Shown here: piece after piece, positions 1 to 11,509 of the stretch
How the letters are laid out: the number at the start of each line of letters is the position of its first letter
Numbering within the stretch: the first letter of the stretch is position 1
Origin: Odontocerum albicorne
Lineage: Eukaryota > Arthropoda > Insecta > Trichoptera > Odontoceridae
NCBI GenBank assembly: GCA_949825065.1
Contig: OX463863.1
Location: 17,841,240-17,905,239 of the forward strand
Length of the DNA: 64,000 nucleotides
Direction: 5' to 3'
Position numbers and translations under genes: made by a program
The notes under the pieces: model-generated
Seen by the model: the letters and a program-made list of their open reading frames with translations, nothing else
Database searches by the model: none
What the model was told of the DNA's origin: nothing

Positions 1-297
1 AGCAACACATGAAACACGTCTATATGAGGACACACACACGGTTAAAAAGTGGGATTGCTCTACCTGCCGGCATAGCATCTCCAAAAGCAGGTCGGTTGGA
101 CTTATAGGTTGAAAGAACAATCTATAGGTGCGTTGTCTCAAATAATTACCCGGAACATACAAACCGAGACTGTTCAGGACGGATGGGTTAACTAGATTAC
201 CCCTGAACAAACAAAAATTTGATAAGCAAAATCTATAGATTATTTTATTTATGCTTTCATTAATACAAGAAAGATCTGTGAATAAATGTTGTGAAAT
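1..297. other. Left edge, nothing recognised
   Basis: Moderately AT-rich single-copy-looking sequence before the first minisatellite. I see no long reading frame, splice pair, inverted repeat or match to other repeats in the window. Confidence 0.4.
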
Positions 298-2790
298 ATA
301 AACTCATGGTAATAGAAAAAAATATATAAACTCATGGTAATAGAAAAGTGTGAAAAAAATATATAAACTCATGGTAATAGAAAAGTGTGAAAAAAATATA
401 TAAACTCATGGTAATAGAAAAGTGTGAAAAAAATATATTAACTCATGGTAATAGAAAAGTGTGACAAAAATATACAACCTCATGGTAATAGAAAAGTGTG
501 AAAAAAATATAAAATCATGGTAATAGAAAAGTGTGAAAAAAATATATAAACTCATGGTAATTCAAAAGTGTGAAAAAAATATATTAACTCATGGTAATAG
601 AAAAGTGTGAAAAAAAATATATAAACTCATGGTAATAGAAAAGTGTGAAAAAAATATATAAACTCACGGTAATAGAAAAGTGTGAAAAAAATATATAAAC
701 TCATGGTAATAGAAAAGTGTGAAAAAATATATAAACTCATGGTAATAGAAAAGTGTGAAAAAAATATATAAACTCATGGTAATAGAAAAGTGTGAAAAAA
801 ATATATTAACTCATGGTAATAGAAAAGTGTGAAAAAAAATATATAAACTCATGGTAATAGAAAAGTGTGAAAAATATATATAAACTCATGGTAATAGAAA
901 AGTGTGAAAAAAATATAAACTCATGGTAATAGAAAAGTGTGACAAAAATATACAACCTCATGGTAATAGAAAAGTGTGAAAAAAATATAAAATCATGGTA
1001 ATAGAAAAGTGTGAAAAAAATATATAAACTCATGGTAATTCAAAAGTGTGAAAAAATATATAAACTTACGGTAATAGAAAAGTGTGAAAAAAATATATAA
1101 ACTCATGGTAATAGAAAAGTGTGAAAAAAATATAAACCCATAGTAATAGAAAAGTGTGAAAAAAATATATAAACTCATGGTAATTCAAAAGTGTGAAAAA
1201 AATATATAAACTCATGGTAATAGAAAAGTGTGAAAAAAAATATATAAACTCATGGTAATAGAAAAGTGTGAAAAAAATATATAAACTCACGGTAATAGAA
1301 AAGTGTGAAAAAAATATATAAACTCATGGTAATAGAAAAGTGTGAAAAAAATATATAAACTCATGGTAATAGAAAAGTGTGAAAAAAAATATATAAACTC
1401 ATGGTAATAGAAAAGTGAGAAAAAAATATAAACTCATAGTAATAGTAAAGTGTGAAAAAAATATATAAACTCATGGTAATAGAAAAGTGTCAAAAAAAAT
1501 ATAAACTCATGGTAATAGAAGTGTGAAAAAAATATAAACTCATAGTAATAGAAAAGTGTGAAAAATATATATAAACTCATGGTAATAGAAAAGTGTGAAA
1601 AAAATATAAACTCATGGTAATAGAAAAGTGTGACAAAAATATACAACCTCATGGTAATAGAAAAGTGTGAAAAAAATATAAAATCATGGTAATAGAAAAG
1701 TGTGAAAAAAATATATAAACTCATGGTAATTCAAAAGTGTGAAAAAAATATATTAACTCATGGTAATAGAAAAGTGTGAAAAAAAATATATAAACTCATG
1801 GTAATAGAAAAGTGTGAAAAAAATATATAAACTCACGGTAATAGAAAAGTGTGAAAAAAATATTTAAACTCATGGTAATAGAAAAGTGTGAAAAAATATA
1901 TAAACTCATGGTAATAGAAAAGTGTGAAAAAAATATATAAACTCATGGTAATAGAAAAGTGTGAAAAAAATATATTAACTCATGGTAATAGAAAAGTGTG
2001 AAAAAAAATATATAAACTCATGGTAATAGAAAAGTGTGAAAAATATATATAAACTCATGGTAATAGAAAAGTGTGAAAAAAATATAAACTCATGGTAATA
2101 GAAAAGTGTGACAAAAATATACAACCTCATGGTAATAGAAAAGTGTGAAAAAAATATAAAATCATTGTAATAGAAAAGTGTGAAAAAAATATATAAACTC
2201 ATGGTAATTCAAAAGTGTGAAAAAATATATAAACTTACGGTAATAGAAAAGTGTGAAAAAAATATATAAACTCATGGTAATAGAAAAGTGTGAAAAAAAT
2301 ATAAACCCATAGTAATAGAAAAGTGTGAAAAAAATATATAAACTCATGGTAATTCAAAAGTGTGAAAAAAATATATAAACTCATGGTAATAGAAAAGTGT
2401 GAAAAAAAATATATAAACTCATGGTAATAGAAAAGTGTGAAAAAAATATATAAACTCACGGTAATAGAAAAGTGTGAAAAAAATATATAAACTCATGGTA
2501 ATAGAAAAGTGTGAAAAAAATATATAAACTCATGGTAATAGAAAAGTGTGAAAAAAAATATATAAACTCATGGTAATAGAAAAGTGAGAAAAAAATATAA
2601 ACTCATAGTAATAGAAAAGTGTGAAAAAAATATATAAACTCATGGTAATAGAAAAGTGTCAAAAAAAATATAAACTCATGGTAATAGAAAAGTGTGAAAA
2701 AAATATAAACTCATAGTAATAGAAAAGTGTGAAAAAATACAAACTCATGGTAATAGAAAAGTGTGAAAAAAATCTATAAACTCATGGTAT
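298..2790. repeat. 34-36 bp minisatellite with higher-order repeat of about 1169 bp
   Basis: About 70 tandem copies of a unit built on ACTCATGGTAATAG plus AAAAGTGTG and an A-rich/TATATA spacer. Marker variants recur at fixed distances. The 'GTGACAAAAA' variant lies near 461, 939, 1629 and 2108, so the spacings are 478, 690 and 479. A composite block of about 1169 bp has therefore been duplicated as a whole. The short open frames across it (repeating 'LYIFFTLFYYH') arise only because the unit lacks stops in one frame, so I do not call them genes. Confidence 0.95.
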
Positions 2791-3011
2791 GTAATAGATC
2801 TTGGCCTATTTAAAGATAGATACAAATCATACAATACATTAGAAAGTCAATATAATGAAAATTAGGAATTAAAACGTCAGTTTAGAGAAAAACAATTTTT
2901 CGATTTATAAAAAAACGATTCGATTTGTTAAAAAAAAACAATTTTACTCCATCCCTTTGAGACATGACATTTCAAACGAAAATGTAGGACCATCCTATAT
3001 TTTCTTGAGTA
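2791..3011 (-). mobile_element. Truncated TA-target MITE (same family as 30936-31499)
   Basis: The reverse complement of this segment matches the first 210 bp or so of the element at 30936-31499. It ends in CTTGAGTA followed by TA, as expected for that element's terminus. The other half is missing and the break lies at the edge of the minisatellite. Confidence 0.75.
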
Positions 3012-3189
3012 TAAATCAGTGCTTATTTGAGGGAAGATCAATAAATTCGATTTAATAAAAATATTGTTATGTAACTCTATATAAAAAAATATTAAAAAGA
3101 TTGTAAAGGATCTCGGCATATTTTTTTTTAATGTTATAAACGAGAACAACAATCGTGCAATATCAACTGTAACAAAATGAGCATACATA

Positions 3190-3600
3190 ATGGTGAGTTG
3201 GTGCCCACCTTCATGTATGGAAGTTAAATTTAAATTTGGACGAATAAGGATTGGAGTAAGATTAGGGCTGTAGAGATGCGGGCTCTAAGGAAAATTTGTG
3301 GAGTATCAATGTATGAAAGAAGACGGAATGAAGACGTCAGAAATTAACGCATGGATAAAATAGATGTTTTAAATAAGATGAAAAAAATAGTTTTTAAATG
3401 ATTTGAACATGTGGATAGATAAAATGACTAAGTGAATATACAAGTTAGACGTGCAAGGTGTGTGCAGAAGAGGTAGAACGAGGAAAACATGACTTGATCA
3501 AGTGGACTAAATTTTGAAAGAAAATAAATTGAGAAGTATTAATAATAGAAGATTGTGTATGACGAGATGTACGAGTACATTATGAATGTGTAGTCGAAAG
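3190..3600 (+). pseudogene. LINE reverse-transcriptase C-terminal remnant (RTE-like)
   Basis: Translation in shifting frames gives pieces typical of the end of insect non-LTR reverse transcriptases: 'FMYGS', 'AVEMRALRKICGVSMYERR', 'FEHVDR' and a basic tail. Many stops and frameshifts make it long dead. Related fragments of the same family recur at 29470-30930, 39200-40345, 40640-40830, 43150-44080, 60720-61140 and 61430-61770. The RTE assignment rests on tail style (CTCTGCCTACCCC followed by GTGATG and TATG repeats) and is tentative. Confidence 0.65.
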
Positions 3601-3602
3601 TT

Positions 3603-3690
3603 ATTTATTTATTTAACACTTTTATTGCAAATACAATCTGGTGGGCTTATTGCCAGATGGCAATCTCCCTGCAATGAATACGACGTGATC
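3603..3690 (-). mobile_element. LINE 3' tail fragment (CR1/Jockey-like family)
   Basis: Antisense copy of the 3' end seen in full at 35930-36005: a 'GGTTGGAAGAGATTG' block, a 'GGCAATAAGCCCGCCAGA' block, an AATAAA signal and a TAAA-repeat tail. Only the tail remains here. Confidence 0.6.
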
Positions 3691-5125
3691 AATGTATGTA
3701 TGTACTATAGCATTAAATATTTAAGAAGTTTTGAATAATAACAATACTATAAAGACAATTTATACAGTGCCCTTTAGAGAGCAAACTCTCCTCAAGGGGG
3801 CTCTACTAACTCGGGATTCAACTTTTATTGACAGAATAAAAATATTACGTTATAAATTGAGAGTGAGGATATGAAGGTAGTGGCTGCAGTCATGCAATAA
3901 GGTCTTACCCGCATCTATATATGTTAAGAAAAATATATTTGCTAAGAATAAAAACGTAGGAAGACGAACTGTCTTGTGTTTGGATTGAAAAGTTTAGAGA
4001 TCCGTTCTCTCTGTATACCCTGCAAGGAACACGACGTGATGATATGTATGTATGCATTAAATATTTAAAGAGTTTTGAATATTAATAATAATACTATAAA
4101 GACAATTTATATAGCGCTGTTTAGAGAGCAAACTCTCATCAAGGGGGCTCTAACTCTCGATTTTTAATAACTATTATTGATAGATTCAGAATATTACGTT
4201 ATAAATGTATATAAGTTGAGTGTGAGAATAGGAAGGTAGTGGCTGCGGCCATTCGAAAAGGTCTTACCCGCATCTAAATATGTTTAGAATAACATATTTA
4301 CTAAGAATAAAAACGTTGGAAGGCGAACTGTTGGGTGCTTGGATTGAAACGTTTGGAGATCGGTTCTCTCTGTATACCCTGTAAGGAATACGACGTGATC
4401 AATGTATGTATGTACTATAGCATCAAATATTTAAGGAGTTTTGAATAATAACTATACTATAAAGACAATTTGTACAGTGCCCTTTAAAGAGCAAACTCTC
4501 CTCAAGGGGGCTCTACTAACTCGGGATTCAACTTTTATTGACAGAATAAATATATTACGTTATAAATTGAGTGTGAGGATATGAAGAGAGTGGCTGCAGT
4601 CATTCGATAAGGTCTTACCCGCATCTATATATGTTAAGAAAAATATATTTGATAAGAATAAAAATGTAGGAAGACGAACTGTCTTGTGTTTGGATTGAAA
4701 AGTTTGGAGATCGGTTCTCTCTGTATACCCTGCAAGGAATACGGCGTGATCAATGTATGTATATACTATAGCATTAAATATTTAAGGAGTTTTGAATAAT
4801 AACAATACTATAAAGACAATTTATACAGTGCCCTTTAGAGAGCAAACTCTCCTCAAGGGGGCGCTAACTCGGGATTATGAAAACCTATTATTGACAGAGT
4901 AAAAATATTACATTATAAATTGAGTGTGAGAATATGAAGATAGTGGCTGCGGTCACTAATGAATATCTAAATAAGGTATTACCCGCATTTATACATGTTT
5001 AGAAAAAACATATTTATTTAGAATAAAAACGTTGGAAGACGAACTGTTATGTGCTTGGATTGAAAAGTTTGGAGATCGGTTATCTCTGTATACCCTGCAA
5101 GGAATACAACGTGATAATATATATG
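3670..5125. repeat. 350-365 bp tandem repeat, four units
   Basis: Four direct copies whose anchor (GCAAGGAATACGACGTGAT) falls near 3671, 4021, 4381, 4732 and 5097. Each unit carries a short hairpin (GAGAGCAAACTCTC), the block CTCAAGGGGGCTCTA, and a 3' segment resembling the LINE tail at 30885-30932. Single dispersed units or parts of units occur at 7090-7140 (inverted), 29290-29400 and 31502-31790. Confidence 0.9.
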
Positions 5126-5615
5126 TTTGTATGTAACGAGAAATTTTATAAAAAGTTTTTTTTTTTAATATTAAAAAACACTTGTCAAGAATAAGTGACT
5201 TGCCTTGAACCTCTTTCTTACAAAAACAGTGTCCTCGTCTGTCTGTCGACTGGTGAAACTCAATTAGTGTGGTCGCCACAAGAGATATACGAAGTTATTG
5301 CAGCAAAACAGGATATCTATATGCAAGAGTGATGATATACCGACAATTTAACTACATTCGGCACTTTTGTCAACCACTTTTAACACATGAGGGCAAACGT
5401 TGATAACCTCTCACCCTGGGCACTCGTACTCGTATATGCCCGAACACACAACCGACCTTAGGCACTACAAAATCTTGACTGATTTCGATTCACCACACAT
5501 TTCGTTCCTTTGGATGATTTTATATAAAAAAATATATATATACATATATATTGACGTGCATAGACAAAGCAGTCCTCGATTTTCGAACATAATAAATTAC
5601 TTAAAATGGATACGA
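5126..5615. other. No feature recognised
   Basis: AT-rich sequence with poly-T tracts and a short TATATA run. I see no repeat partner, splice signal pair or credible coding segment. Confidence 0.35.
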
Positions 5616-5625
5616 CAGTTAAATT

Positions 5626-5880
5626 TTACAAAGATCATATTATCTATAATTTTACAAAGATCATATTATCTATAATTTTACAAAGATCATATTATCTATA
5701 ATTTTACAAAGATCATATTATCTATTATTTTTCAAAGATCATAGTATCTATAATTTTACAAAGATCATATTATCTATAATTTTACAAATATCATATTATC
5801 TGTAATTTTATAAAGATCATATTATCTGTAATTTTAGAAAGATCATATTATCTTAATTTTAGAAATATCATATATTGATC
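5626..5880. repeat. 26 bp tandem repeat
   Basis: Nine or ten copies of ACAAAGATCATATTATCTAT plus AATTTT. The last copies are more diverged (AGAAAGATC, AGAAATATC). Confidence 0.95.
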
Positions 5881-5887
5881 ATTTTAT

Positions 5888-6050
5888 CATCAGTGAGATA
5901 CAGGCAAAAGCCTAGTTTACTGGAGACACGACAAATGAAAGGCAACAAACCCAGATCCATTAAAATGGTACGTTCAAATTAAATTACCTGTTGTTTTTTC
6001 GCAAATTATATTTATCTTTGACATGTGTAATAAATAAATAAATAAATCTG
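5888..6050 (+). mobile_element. LINE 3' UTR fragment with TAAA tail
   Basis: Starts with AGTGAGATACAGGCAAAAGC, continues with CCTAGTTTACTGG and AAATGAAAGGCAACAAACCC, and ends in a TAAATAAATAAATAAAT tail. A second copy with the same order of blocks is at 12385-12545. The tail form points to a non-LTR retrotransposon 3' end; the clade is not determined. Confidence 0.6.
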
Positions 6051-6145
6051 ACGACCTCCGTGGTCTAGTTTATAAGACGTCTATCTCCCAGCCCGGAGGT
6101 TACGGGTTCAAATCCCACTATACCCACTGGTGTAAATACAATACA
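6048..6145 (+). mobile_element. tRNA-derived SINE fragment
   Basis: A tRNA-like head with an A-box-like TGGTCTAGTTTATAAGAC and a B-box-like GGTTCAAATCCC. It follows GACCTCCGTGG, a head shared by other SINE pieces in the window (59825 plus strand; 16425-16470 and 18955-18990 antisense). It does not fold as a complete tRNA, so it is a SINE and not a tRNA gene. Confidence 0.65.
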
Positions 6146-6184
6146 TAAGGACTCTAGAAATAAATCAATCTGCTGCGCCTATAA

Positions 6185-6860
6185 CCGTCACCTGTCTACT
6201 AGTCACCCGTCGTGATGATATTCGCCGAATTCAGTCGCGACTGTCACGGAAACGGGATGGTTGGGCCAATTCTGGACACGATAAGCGGACCACTTATGCT
6301 GTCAAAAAATGCACCGTTGTCGCTATAAAAAATGGAGGACCCGAATCAGGAAAATCACTCTTCACTCGGCTACCATGCCGGGTGGATTCTTCATCTAATT
6401 GCCTTCGAGAATGAGCTTCACTTCACCTCAGAACTGTGCCTGCACCAGAGCCAAGCTGGTATTAAACAACTGCCAATTCCAGTCGAGGTTCATTCACCAG
6501 GCAGCAGTCAAAATGTCTCTATTACAACTTTCCAGATTTCTTAACGTGGCTGACTTCCTTGGCTGCCTTCGTCCTGCCCGGACCAGCTTTGCCGCTGTCT
6601 AGAGCAGCCCTGCCGTCCCGCCCGGACCAGCATTGCCGCTTACTGGCTCCGCCTTCCCCGAACCAGCAGTGCCACCGTGCAGGAGCTTGGATCAGCATTG
6701 CCACCCACCTTGAGCCTTCCTAGTTCCATTATCGTGCCAACGCAGCTAACATACCTGAACCGGTACCGGCCTACTGTATCGCCTCTACATTGAAATAAAA
6801 TTATTTTATTGAGTTGTCATTGTCGTCCTGAGCCCCTTGAATACGCTCTTTCAATCACGG
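6185..6860 (+). mobile_element. Possible solo LTR
   Basis: A GC-richer island with a TATA-like TCGCTATAAAAAATG near 6323, an initiator-like TCACTCTTCACTC about 30 bases downstream, and AATAAA near 6793. That spacing fits a retroviral-type LTR (U3, R, U5), and TGTCACGGAAACG near 6243 resembles some Gypsy LTR starts. I could not find matching target duplications or a clear CA end. A host promoter or exon remains possible. Confidence 0.3.
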
Positions 6861-6869
6861 TAGTAGTAC

Positions 6870-7291
6870 CATAAAGACATTTCTATTACTGGGAGACGGT
6901 ATCAAATCCAACAAACTATCCCTTAGAAACCATGGTTTAATATAATAAGAATAAACAAGATGGAAGTAAGTGTCTGTCATTTGTCGTTTGCGGACGGGCC
7001 ACTGCATGATGGCTAGTCACCTTCACCTTTATTTCCTTACACTCAACTAATATACATTTATAATCTATCAATAACAGTTGAATCTCGAGCTAGAGCCCCC
7101 TTGAAGAGAGTTTGCTCTCTAAACGCGCTATATAAATTGTTTTTATTATAAGGGCTCTATATATAATATAAATCAATGCAACAATCTATCTCTTTGAAAC
7201 CACGGTGTAATACAATAGGTATTGTGGATCTGTCCAGCTGCGAGTGTGGTCTGGATGATGAAACTATAGATCGTATATTTTTCGGCTGTCC
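6870..7291 (+). pseudogene. LINE C-terminal fragments
   Basis: At 7212-7290 one frame reads 'LSSCECGLDDETIDRIFFGCP', the cysteine-bearing tail typical of Jockey/R1-type reverse-transcriptase ORFs. A similar upstream stretch at 6885-6930 is partly repeated at 7170-7210. An inverted piece of the 350 bp repeat lies between them (7090-7140). The fragment ends at 7291, where MITE A1 is inserted at TTAA. Confidence 0.55.
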
Positions 7292-7295
7292 TTAA

Positions 7296-7880
7296 CCTTT
7301 CCCTTCCTGTGTTAAAAAATCCACCCGTTCCTGTGATGTGTATTCAACACACATCAACACACATGTAAAAATGAGCGATTTAAAATCGGAAAAATAAGAA
7401 TATTAATAGCCAATCGCTTAAATTAATTAAATTTGAAGTCAAAAGTGATAATAAGTGAAATTTAATTGCTGAGAACATGAAAAACATGTTCACAAAACTG
7501 GCGAAACGACCACCTCAAACGAAAGCCCGCGAGCTACTAAAGCGAGCGAACTGAAATTCTATTTCTTGCGTCCCCATATACCGAAGTAGAGTGAGAGTGA
7601 GATGTGAATAGCGTCGCTTCCTCACCTATAGCGGTTTTTTAAAATGAATATACCTACGTCACACGTTTGGTTGTATCGGTGAATTTATTCCCGATTTTCA
7701 CAAAATATCTCTGATGTGGCCGATAAGTGCTAATTATTATTAATATTATTTTTTCATTCAATGTGTAAATGTATTACGGAGGAATACCTAAAATCTGAGC
7801 CCAGTATTTATTATATTTATAGAGATATTAAAGTTTCTAGAAGCAATGTGTACTAGTTACACATCACAGGACAAGAAGGG
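7296..7880 (+). mobile_element. TTAA MITE family A, copy 1
   Basis: Bounded by TTAA (7292-7295 and 7881-7884). The ends are imperfect inverted repeats: CCTTTCCCTTCCTGTG and the reverse complement of ACAAGAAGGG preceded by CACAGG. Non-coding. Other A copies are at 22293-22882 (inverted), 25509-26106 and 41963-42563; diverged B copies are at 32895-33514 and 34286-34916. TTAA duplication and a CCY terminus are the hallmarks of piggyBac-superfamily elements. Confidence 0.9.
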
Positions 7881-7884
7881 TTAA

Positions 7885-8275
7885 ATCGTGATTATCAAAC
7901 ACTTGCCCACGAAGAGCCTTAAGCGATTGGGAAGCTGCGGTCATTCTGTTATGAATCACAAACTAATATTCATGTAAAAAACAGATATCAACATATATTA
8001 TAATAATTGTGTTTAGAAGCAATGTGTACTATAGTTCAGAAAATGTAGGATGAGTCCTGTGACAGCTCACAAATTGGCCCCAATACAACCTTGTAACGAT
8101 GTTCAGTAATTTTAATTATTTTATCAACTTTAATATGAGCCTCAATTCTAATAAATATCAAGTTATTTAGGTAAATACATCATAAGGTTGTATTGGGGCA
8201 AATTTGTGAGCTGTCACAGGACTCATCCTAGAATTTCCGAACTATAGTTACACATCACAGGACAATAAAGATTAA
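7885..8275 (+). repeat. Duplicated flank and a second MITE A 3' end
   Basis: 7885-8012 is also found at 26107-26245, in both cases just downstream of a family A MITE. This is therefore a segmental duplication that included the MITE and its flank. After it, a second MITE A right end (GTTTAGAAGCAATGTGTACTA, then GTTACACATCACAGG) is split by the 213 bp element at 8032-8244. Confidence 0.75.
8032..8244. mobile_element. 213 bp fold-back TA MITE
   Basis: TA duplicated on each side (8030-8031, 8245-8246). About 65 bp imperfect inverted repeats begin TAGTTCAGAAAATG and TAGTTCGGAAATTC, and both continue AGGATGAGTCCTGTGACAGC. Removing the insert restores GTGTACTAGTTACAC, the sequence found in intact MITE A copies. 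Its arms match the right end of 30936-31499, so it is a shortened member of that family. Confidence 0.9.
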
Positions 8276-8289
8276 CGAGACAGGTTTTA

Positions 8290-8713
8290 TTTACTAAAAG
8301 CCATATCTTGACCGCGTCCAATGAATGTTGCGTTTCTTCGTGGAACTTTTCCACTTATAGATGGATTGTTAATTCTTTTAAATTTAATCAATCGAATCTT
8401 TAAATTGTCTATATTTGTTAATTTTTAAAATTTATTTTATGATATTGTCTCATATAATTGCAAAGTGACTGATTTGGTGGCACAAATCCTCTCAGTGTGG
8501 ATGGATTGCCTATCAAAAATATTACAGAAACGAAATAAATAATTGTATAAAAATCAAACGTACGATTATCAAGGTATGCCTGTATAAATTATTACACATT
8601 TATGTAAAAATAACCCAACCCACGTATCACCTGTTATGAGATAATCAAAGAAATTTTATGCAGATTTGGATGTAAAATGTTTTTTTAGACTGAATTTAAG
8701 CATCGAATTCTCA
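8290..8713. other. No feature recognised
   Basis: AT-rich DNA between MITE A debris and the piggyBac element. No repeat partner or coding segment seen. Confidence 0.35.
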
Positions 8714-8717
8714 TTAA

Positions 8718-8740
8718 CCCTTAGAGATCGGCTAAGATTT
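8718..8740. repeat. piggyBac left terminal inverted repeat
   Basis: CCCTTAGAGATCGGCTAA directly after TTAA. The same end, differing by a few bases (CCCTTACAGATCGG), begins the second copy at 32807. Confidence 0.85.
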
Positions 8741-9218
8741 ACGCGAAGTACTCCCTCAGACCGGCGAGAATTTTAAACATTGGAACGCACTTATAAACAA
8801 TTTAATTACTCTTCACACAAAATGAATAAATAAACCAAATAAACAGCATATTATAGTCAAATAGTGTACCTTTGTGTTAGTAAAAAAAAAATCAGAGTTT
8901 TTTGTTTCATATTGACTTTAAAATAATAAATAAAAATATATTACCGTGAGAATGGAGCTGCCACTTAAGTAAATCACTTGTGGGATTTTTTATTATAAGG
9001 TCTATCGTAAACATTTAGTCATCCACATCGAGAATGTACTTTTGAACATGATCTCCATATACAAAAATTATCGTTATCCGAAAGAATCATAGTAATAATT
9101 AAATTTAATGGAAGGTCTAAAAAAATATCTCGGCACAAACACACACACTCGCGCAACTGTTCGTCGGCATATGGATAGGGTGTCCATGAATTAGTATTGC
9201 ATATGTCACTTTTAAAAC

Positions 9219-10949
9219 TCAAAACTTTTGAATTGTGTGATATGCCTTAAAACAATTAGTTGGACATAAGGCAACTTCGCAGTCACTACACCAATAACGA
9301 GTTTGAACACGTTTCTGAGGCTGCCGCGTAGTATTTTTACATACAAAACACCGCCGATAAACCGATTGTCTCTTGGAATTGATAGTTTGTGGAATGTCTG
9401 ATAAAAAATGTCGTGCACTTAGTCTAAGAGGATGGTCACCACTTTGTTTGGATTTAGGTGTTGACTCCGGATGATGATATTTTTGTAGAAGTTGTCGAAC
9501 AACTTCTAATTGGAAGTCTGTTAGGCTCACGTCTTTTTTTGTCTTAAACTTAAACATCGCGTGAGCATTTATTAATACCACGTCAATTGTACGAAACGCG
9601 ATCTTTTTGTACCACTTATTGGTTTTACGGACGCACTCTACAAACGTGATCATCATATCTGACCTGTCTACGGAGCCCATGTGTTTGTTGTAACTAACTA
9701 CACACGATGGTTTCACAATAGCGGCTTTTGTTTTGTAATCTACTTTGCCGGTTTCTATTGGTGACGCATCTTCTGCAGTTGTCAACATGTGCACATCTCT
9801 CTTGTCGTGCCATTTTACAGCAAGTAGACATCCAGAAGTCATTGATGATGTTTCACCTTTCTGCACGATTCCAAATTTTGGCAGGTACTTCCTAGTTTTT
9901 TTTACTGTTCCACAGGCGTTGGTTTTTTGATCGTGCAAATACTTAAATAAAGCTGGACTTGAGTACCAGTTATCCGTATAAACAGTATGCCCTTTACACA
10001 AATATTCCGATAGTAGGGACACAACCACTTTTCCCGAAACCCCCATATCCTTGGATAATTGTTCGTCTATATTACTTACGGGTATTTCGGTTTTTGCTCC
10101 ACAATAAATAATTAATTTTAAAACTAAACCGGTTTCACAATCGCACAGAACAAAGAGTTTGATTCCAAATTTGTGCCTTTTTGCCGGCAAATACTGTTTT
10201 ATTCGTAACCTACCTTTGAATAATACTAGTGACTCATCGATACACAAATTTTTAAAAGGATAAAAAAAAATCTTAAAATTTTCACACACCGAATCGACAA
10301 AGTCTCTTATTTTATATAGAATATCGTCTTTTGGCTGTTTGCAACTATCGGAAAAATGTAGCATACTTAGAATAGACAAATATCTATCTCGTGACATTGT
10401 CTCGCCAAAAATTGGTGACGATATTAATTTGTCCTTTGTCCAATATTGCCTGATCCTGCTTTTTTTGCTCCGAACCATAAGCATTGATAAAGCGAAAAAT
10501 AGATATATTTCATCAGCATTCACGGACTTCCATTCATTCATTTGTGAATGCTGGGAAAATGTTTTTTTTATCTTTAGTTGATCATAATATCTATTCGTTT
10601 CTTCAGAAACTTTTCTCACTATGTCACTACTCAAAAATAGTTCAAAATAATCTATTTCCCGACTTTCTTCATTGAGATCGCAATTTCTCAATCCAGATTG
10701 TTGGTTGAAGTCATGCAATACTGGACGAAAGTTAATGCCATTTTGCCACTCAGATGAAATATTGTCTACATTTACGGTTGATGTGGGCTCTGTATTATCT
10801 AAAACATTAGAATTGTCAATTTCACTATCACTAATTTCTGAAGGATCATCGACGTCCTCAATATTATCCGGTATATAATCTTCGTCGTCACTCATAGAAA
10901 AATCAGAATCAATGTCTAGAATATACTGTTCTATTGCATCGTCATCCAT
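9219..10949 (-). CDS. piggyBac-type transposase, intact
   Basis: A 576-residue DDE transposase that would excise and insert the surrounding element at TTAA. The order is as in the family. An acidic, serine-rich N-terminus covers residues 1-60. The DDD core follows: D238 in 'NLCIDESLVLFKGR', D326 in 'HTVYTDNWYS', and D428 and D431 in 'GSVDRSDMM'. A C-terminal cysteine-rich domain (C534, C537, C554, C557, C562, C566, H571) probably binds zinc and terminal DNA. The length matches typical piggyBac proteins (about 550-600). The first ATG is used, 18 codons ahead of another methionine, and no intron is needed. No stop or frameshift is present, unlike the copy at 33928-35780. Activity is inferred from intactness only. 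Confidence 0.95.
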   Translation of the reverse strand: MDDDAIEQYILDIDSDFSMSDDEDYIPDNIEDVDDPSEISDSEIDNSNVLDNTEPTSTVNVDNISSEWQNGINFRPVLHDFNQQSGLRNCDLNEESREIDYFELFLSSDIVRKVSEETNRYYDQLKIKKTFSQHSQMNEWKSVNADEIYLFFALSMLMVRSKKSRIRQYWTKDKLISSPIFGETMSRDRYLSILSMLHFSDSCKQPKDDILYKIRDFVDSVCENFKIFFYPFKNLCIDESLVLFKGRLRIKQYLPAKRHKFGIKLFVLCDCETGLVLKLIIYCGAKTEIPVSNIDEQLSKDMGVSGKVVVSLLSEYLCKGHTVYTDNWYSSPALFKYLHDQKTNACGTVKKTRKYLPKFGIVQKGETSSMTSGCLLAVKWHDKRDVHMLTTAEDASPIETGKVDYKTKAAIVKPSCVVSYNKHMGSVDRSDMMITFVECVRKTNKWYKKIAFRTIDVVLINAHAMFKFKTKKDVSLTDFQLEVVRQLLQKYHHPESTPKSKQSGDHPLRLSARHFLSDIPQTINSKRQSVYRRCFVCKNTTRQPQKRVQTRYWCSDCEVALCPTNCFKAYHTIQKF

Positions 10950-11509
10950 CTTTTAAATTATGAAATGGTTCAATAAACAGAAAAATAGTTATACACTCAA
11001 ACAAAACATCAATGTTCACAAACCAGCATTATTATGAATAAAAATCTACACAAATAATAAAATTAAATGAGTTCCCTCACACAAAACAAATTGTTTATAA
11101 AAAAAAACAAATTACAACGAACTCGGAACGTAATGTCTAATAAATAACAATATAACAGTCACCCTAAATAAACATACACTCGAGATCAAGTACGTGTACC
11201 GACACAGATAAAACACTACCACTTCGCGACTCGGCGGTTATATGACTGTATGAGTAACCGATGGCCGCTATGCGCGAAGTTTTCATGGGACACATCTTAC
11301 AATAAAATAAAATAATATTAAACATTCATATAAGAAGGGTGAAACTTTAATTCCAAATCACAGAAAATATATGAATGTATACGCTACACTTTTTTACTTT
11401 TGATCTGTAGTAGTAAATTTACATAATAATAAACGTTTTATACAGAGAATATGTGCGAGCTGCGGATGTAGCCAGCCGGCGTTTGAGCCCGATTTTATTC
11501 GACTTCATA

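Noticed and set aside
806..2459. Several 60-96 codon minus-strand open frames repeating 'SLYIFFTLFYYHEF'
   Set aside because: They are produced by the 34-36 bp minisatellite, shift frame with unit length, and have no start context or splice signals.
290..2800. CRISPR array
   Set aside because: Repeats are directly adjacent with no unique spacers, no cas genes are present, and the DNA is eukaryotic. The same applies to the other arrays.
6048..6145. Functional tRNA gene
   Set aside because: A B box is present, but the acceptor and anticodon stems do not pair and the sequence continues as a SINE. The same holds for 15320, 15500, 38245, 57255, 58003 and 59815.
9212..10878. Open frames on the plus strand and other frames across the piggyBac gene
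   Set aside because: Shadows of the transposase frame without motifs of their own.
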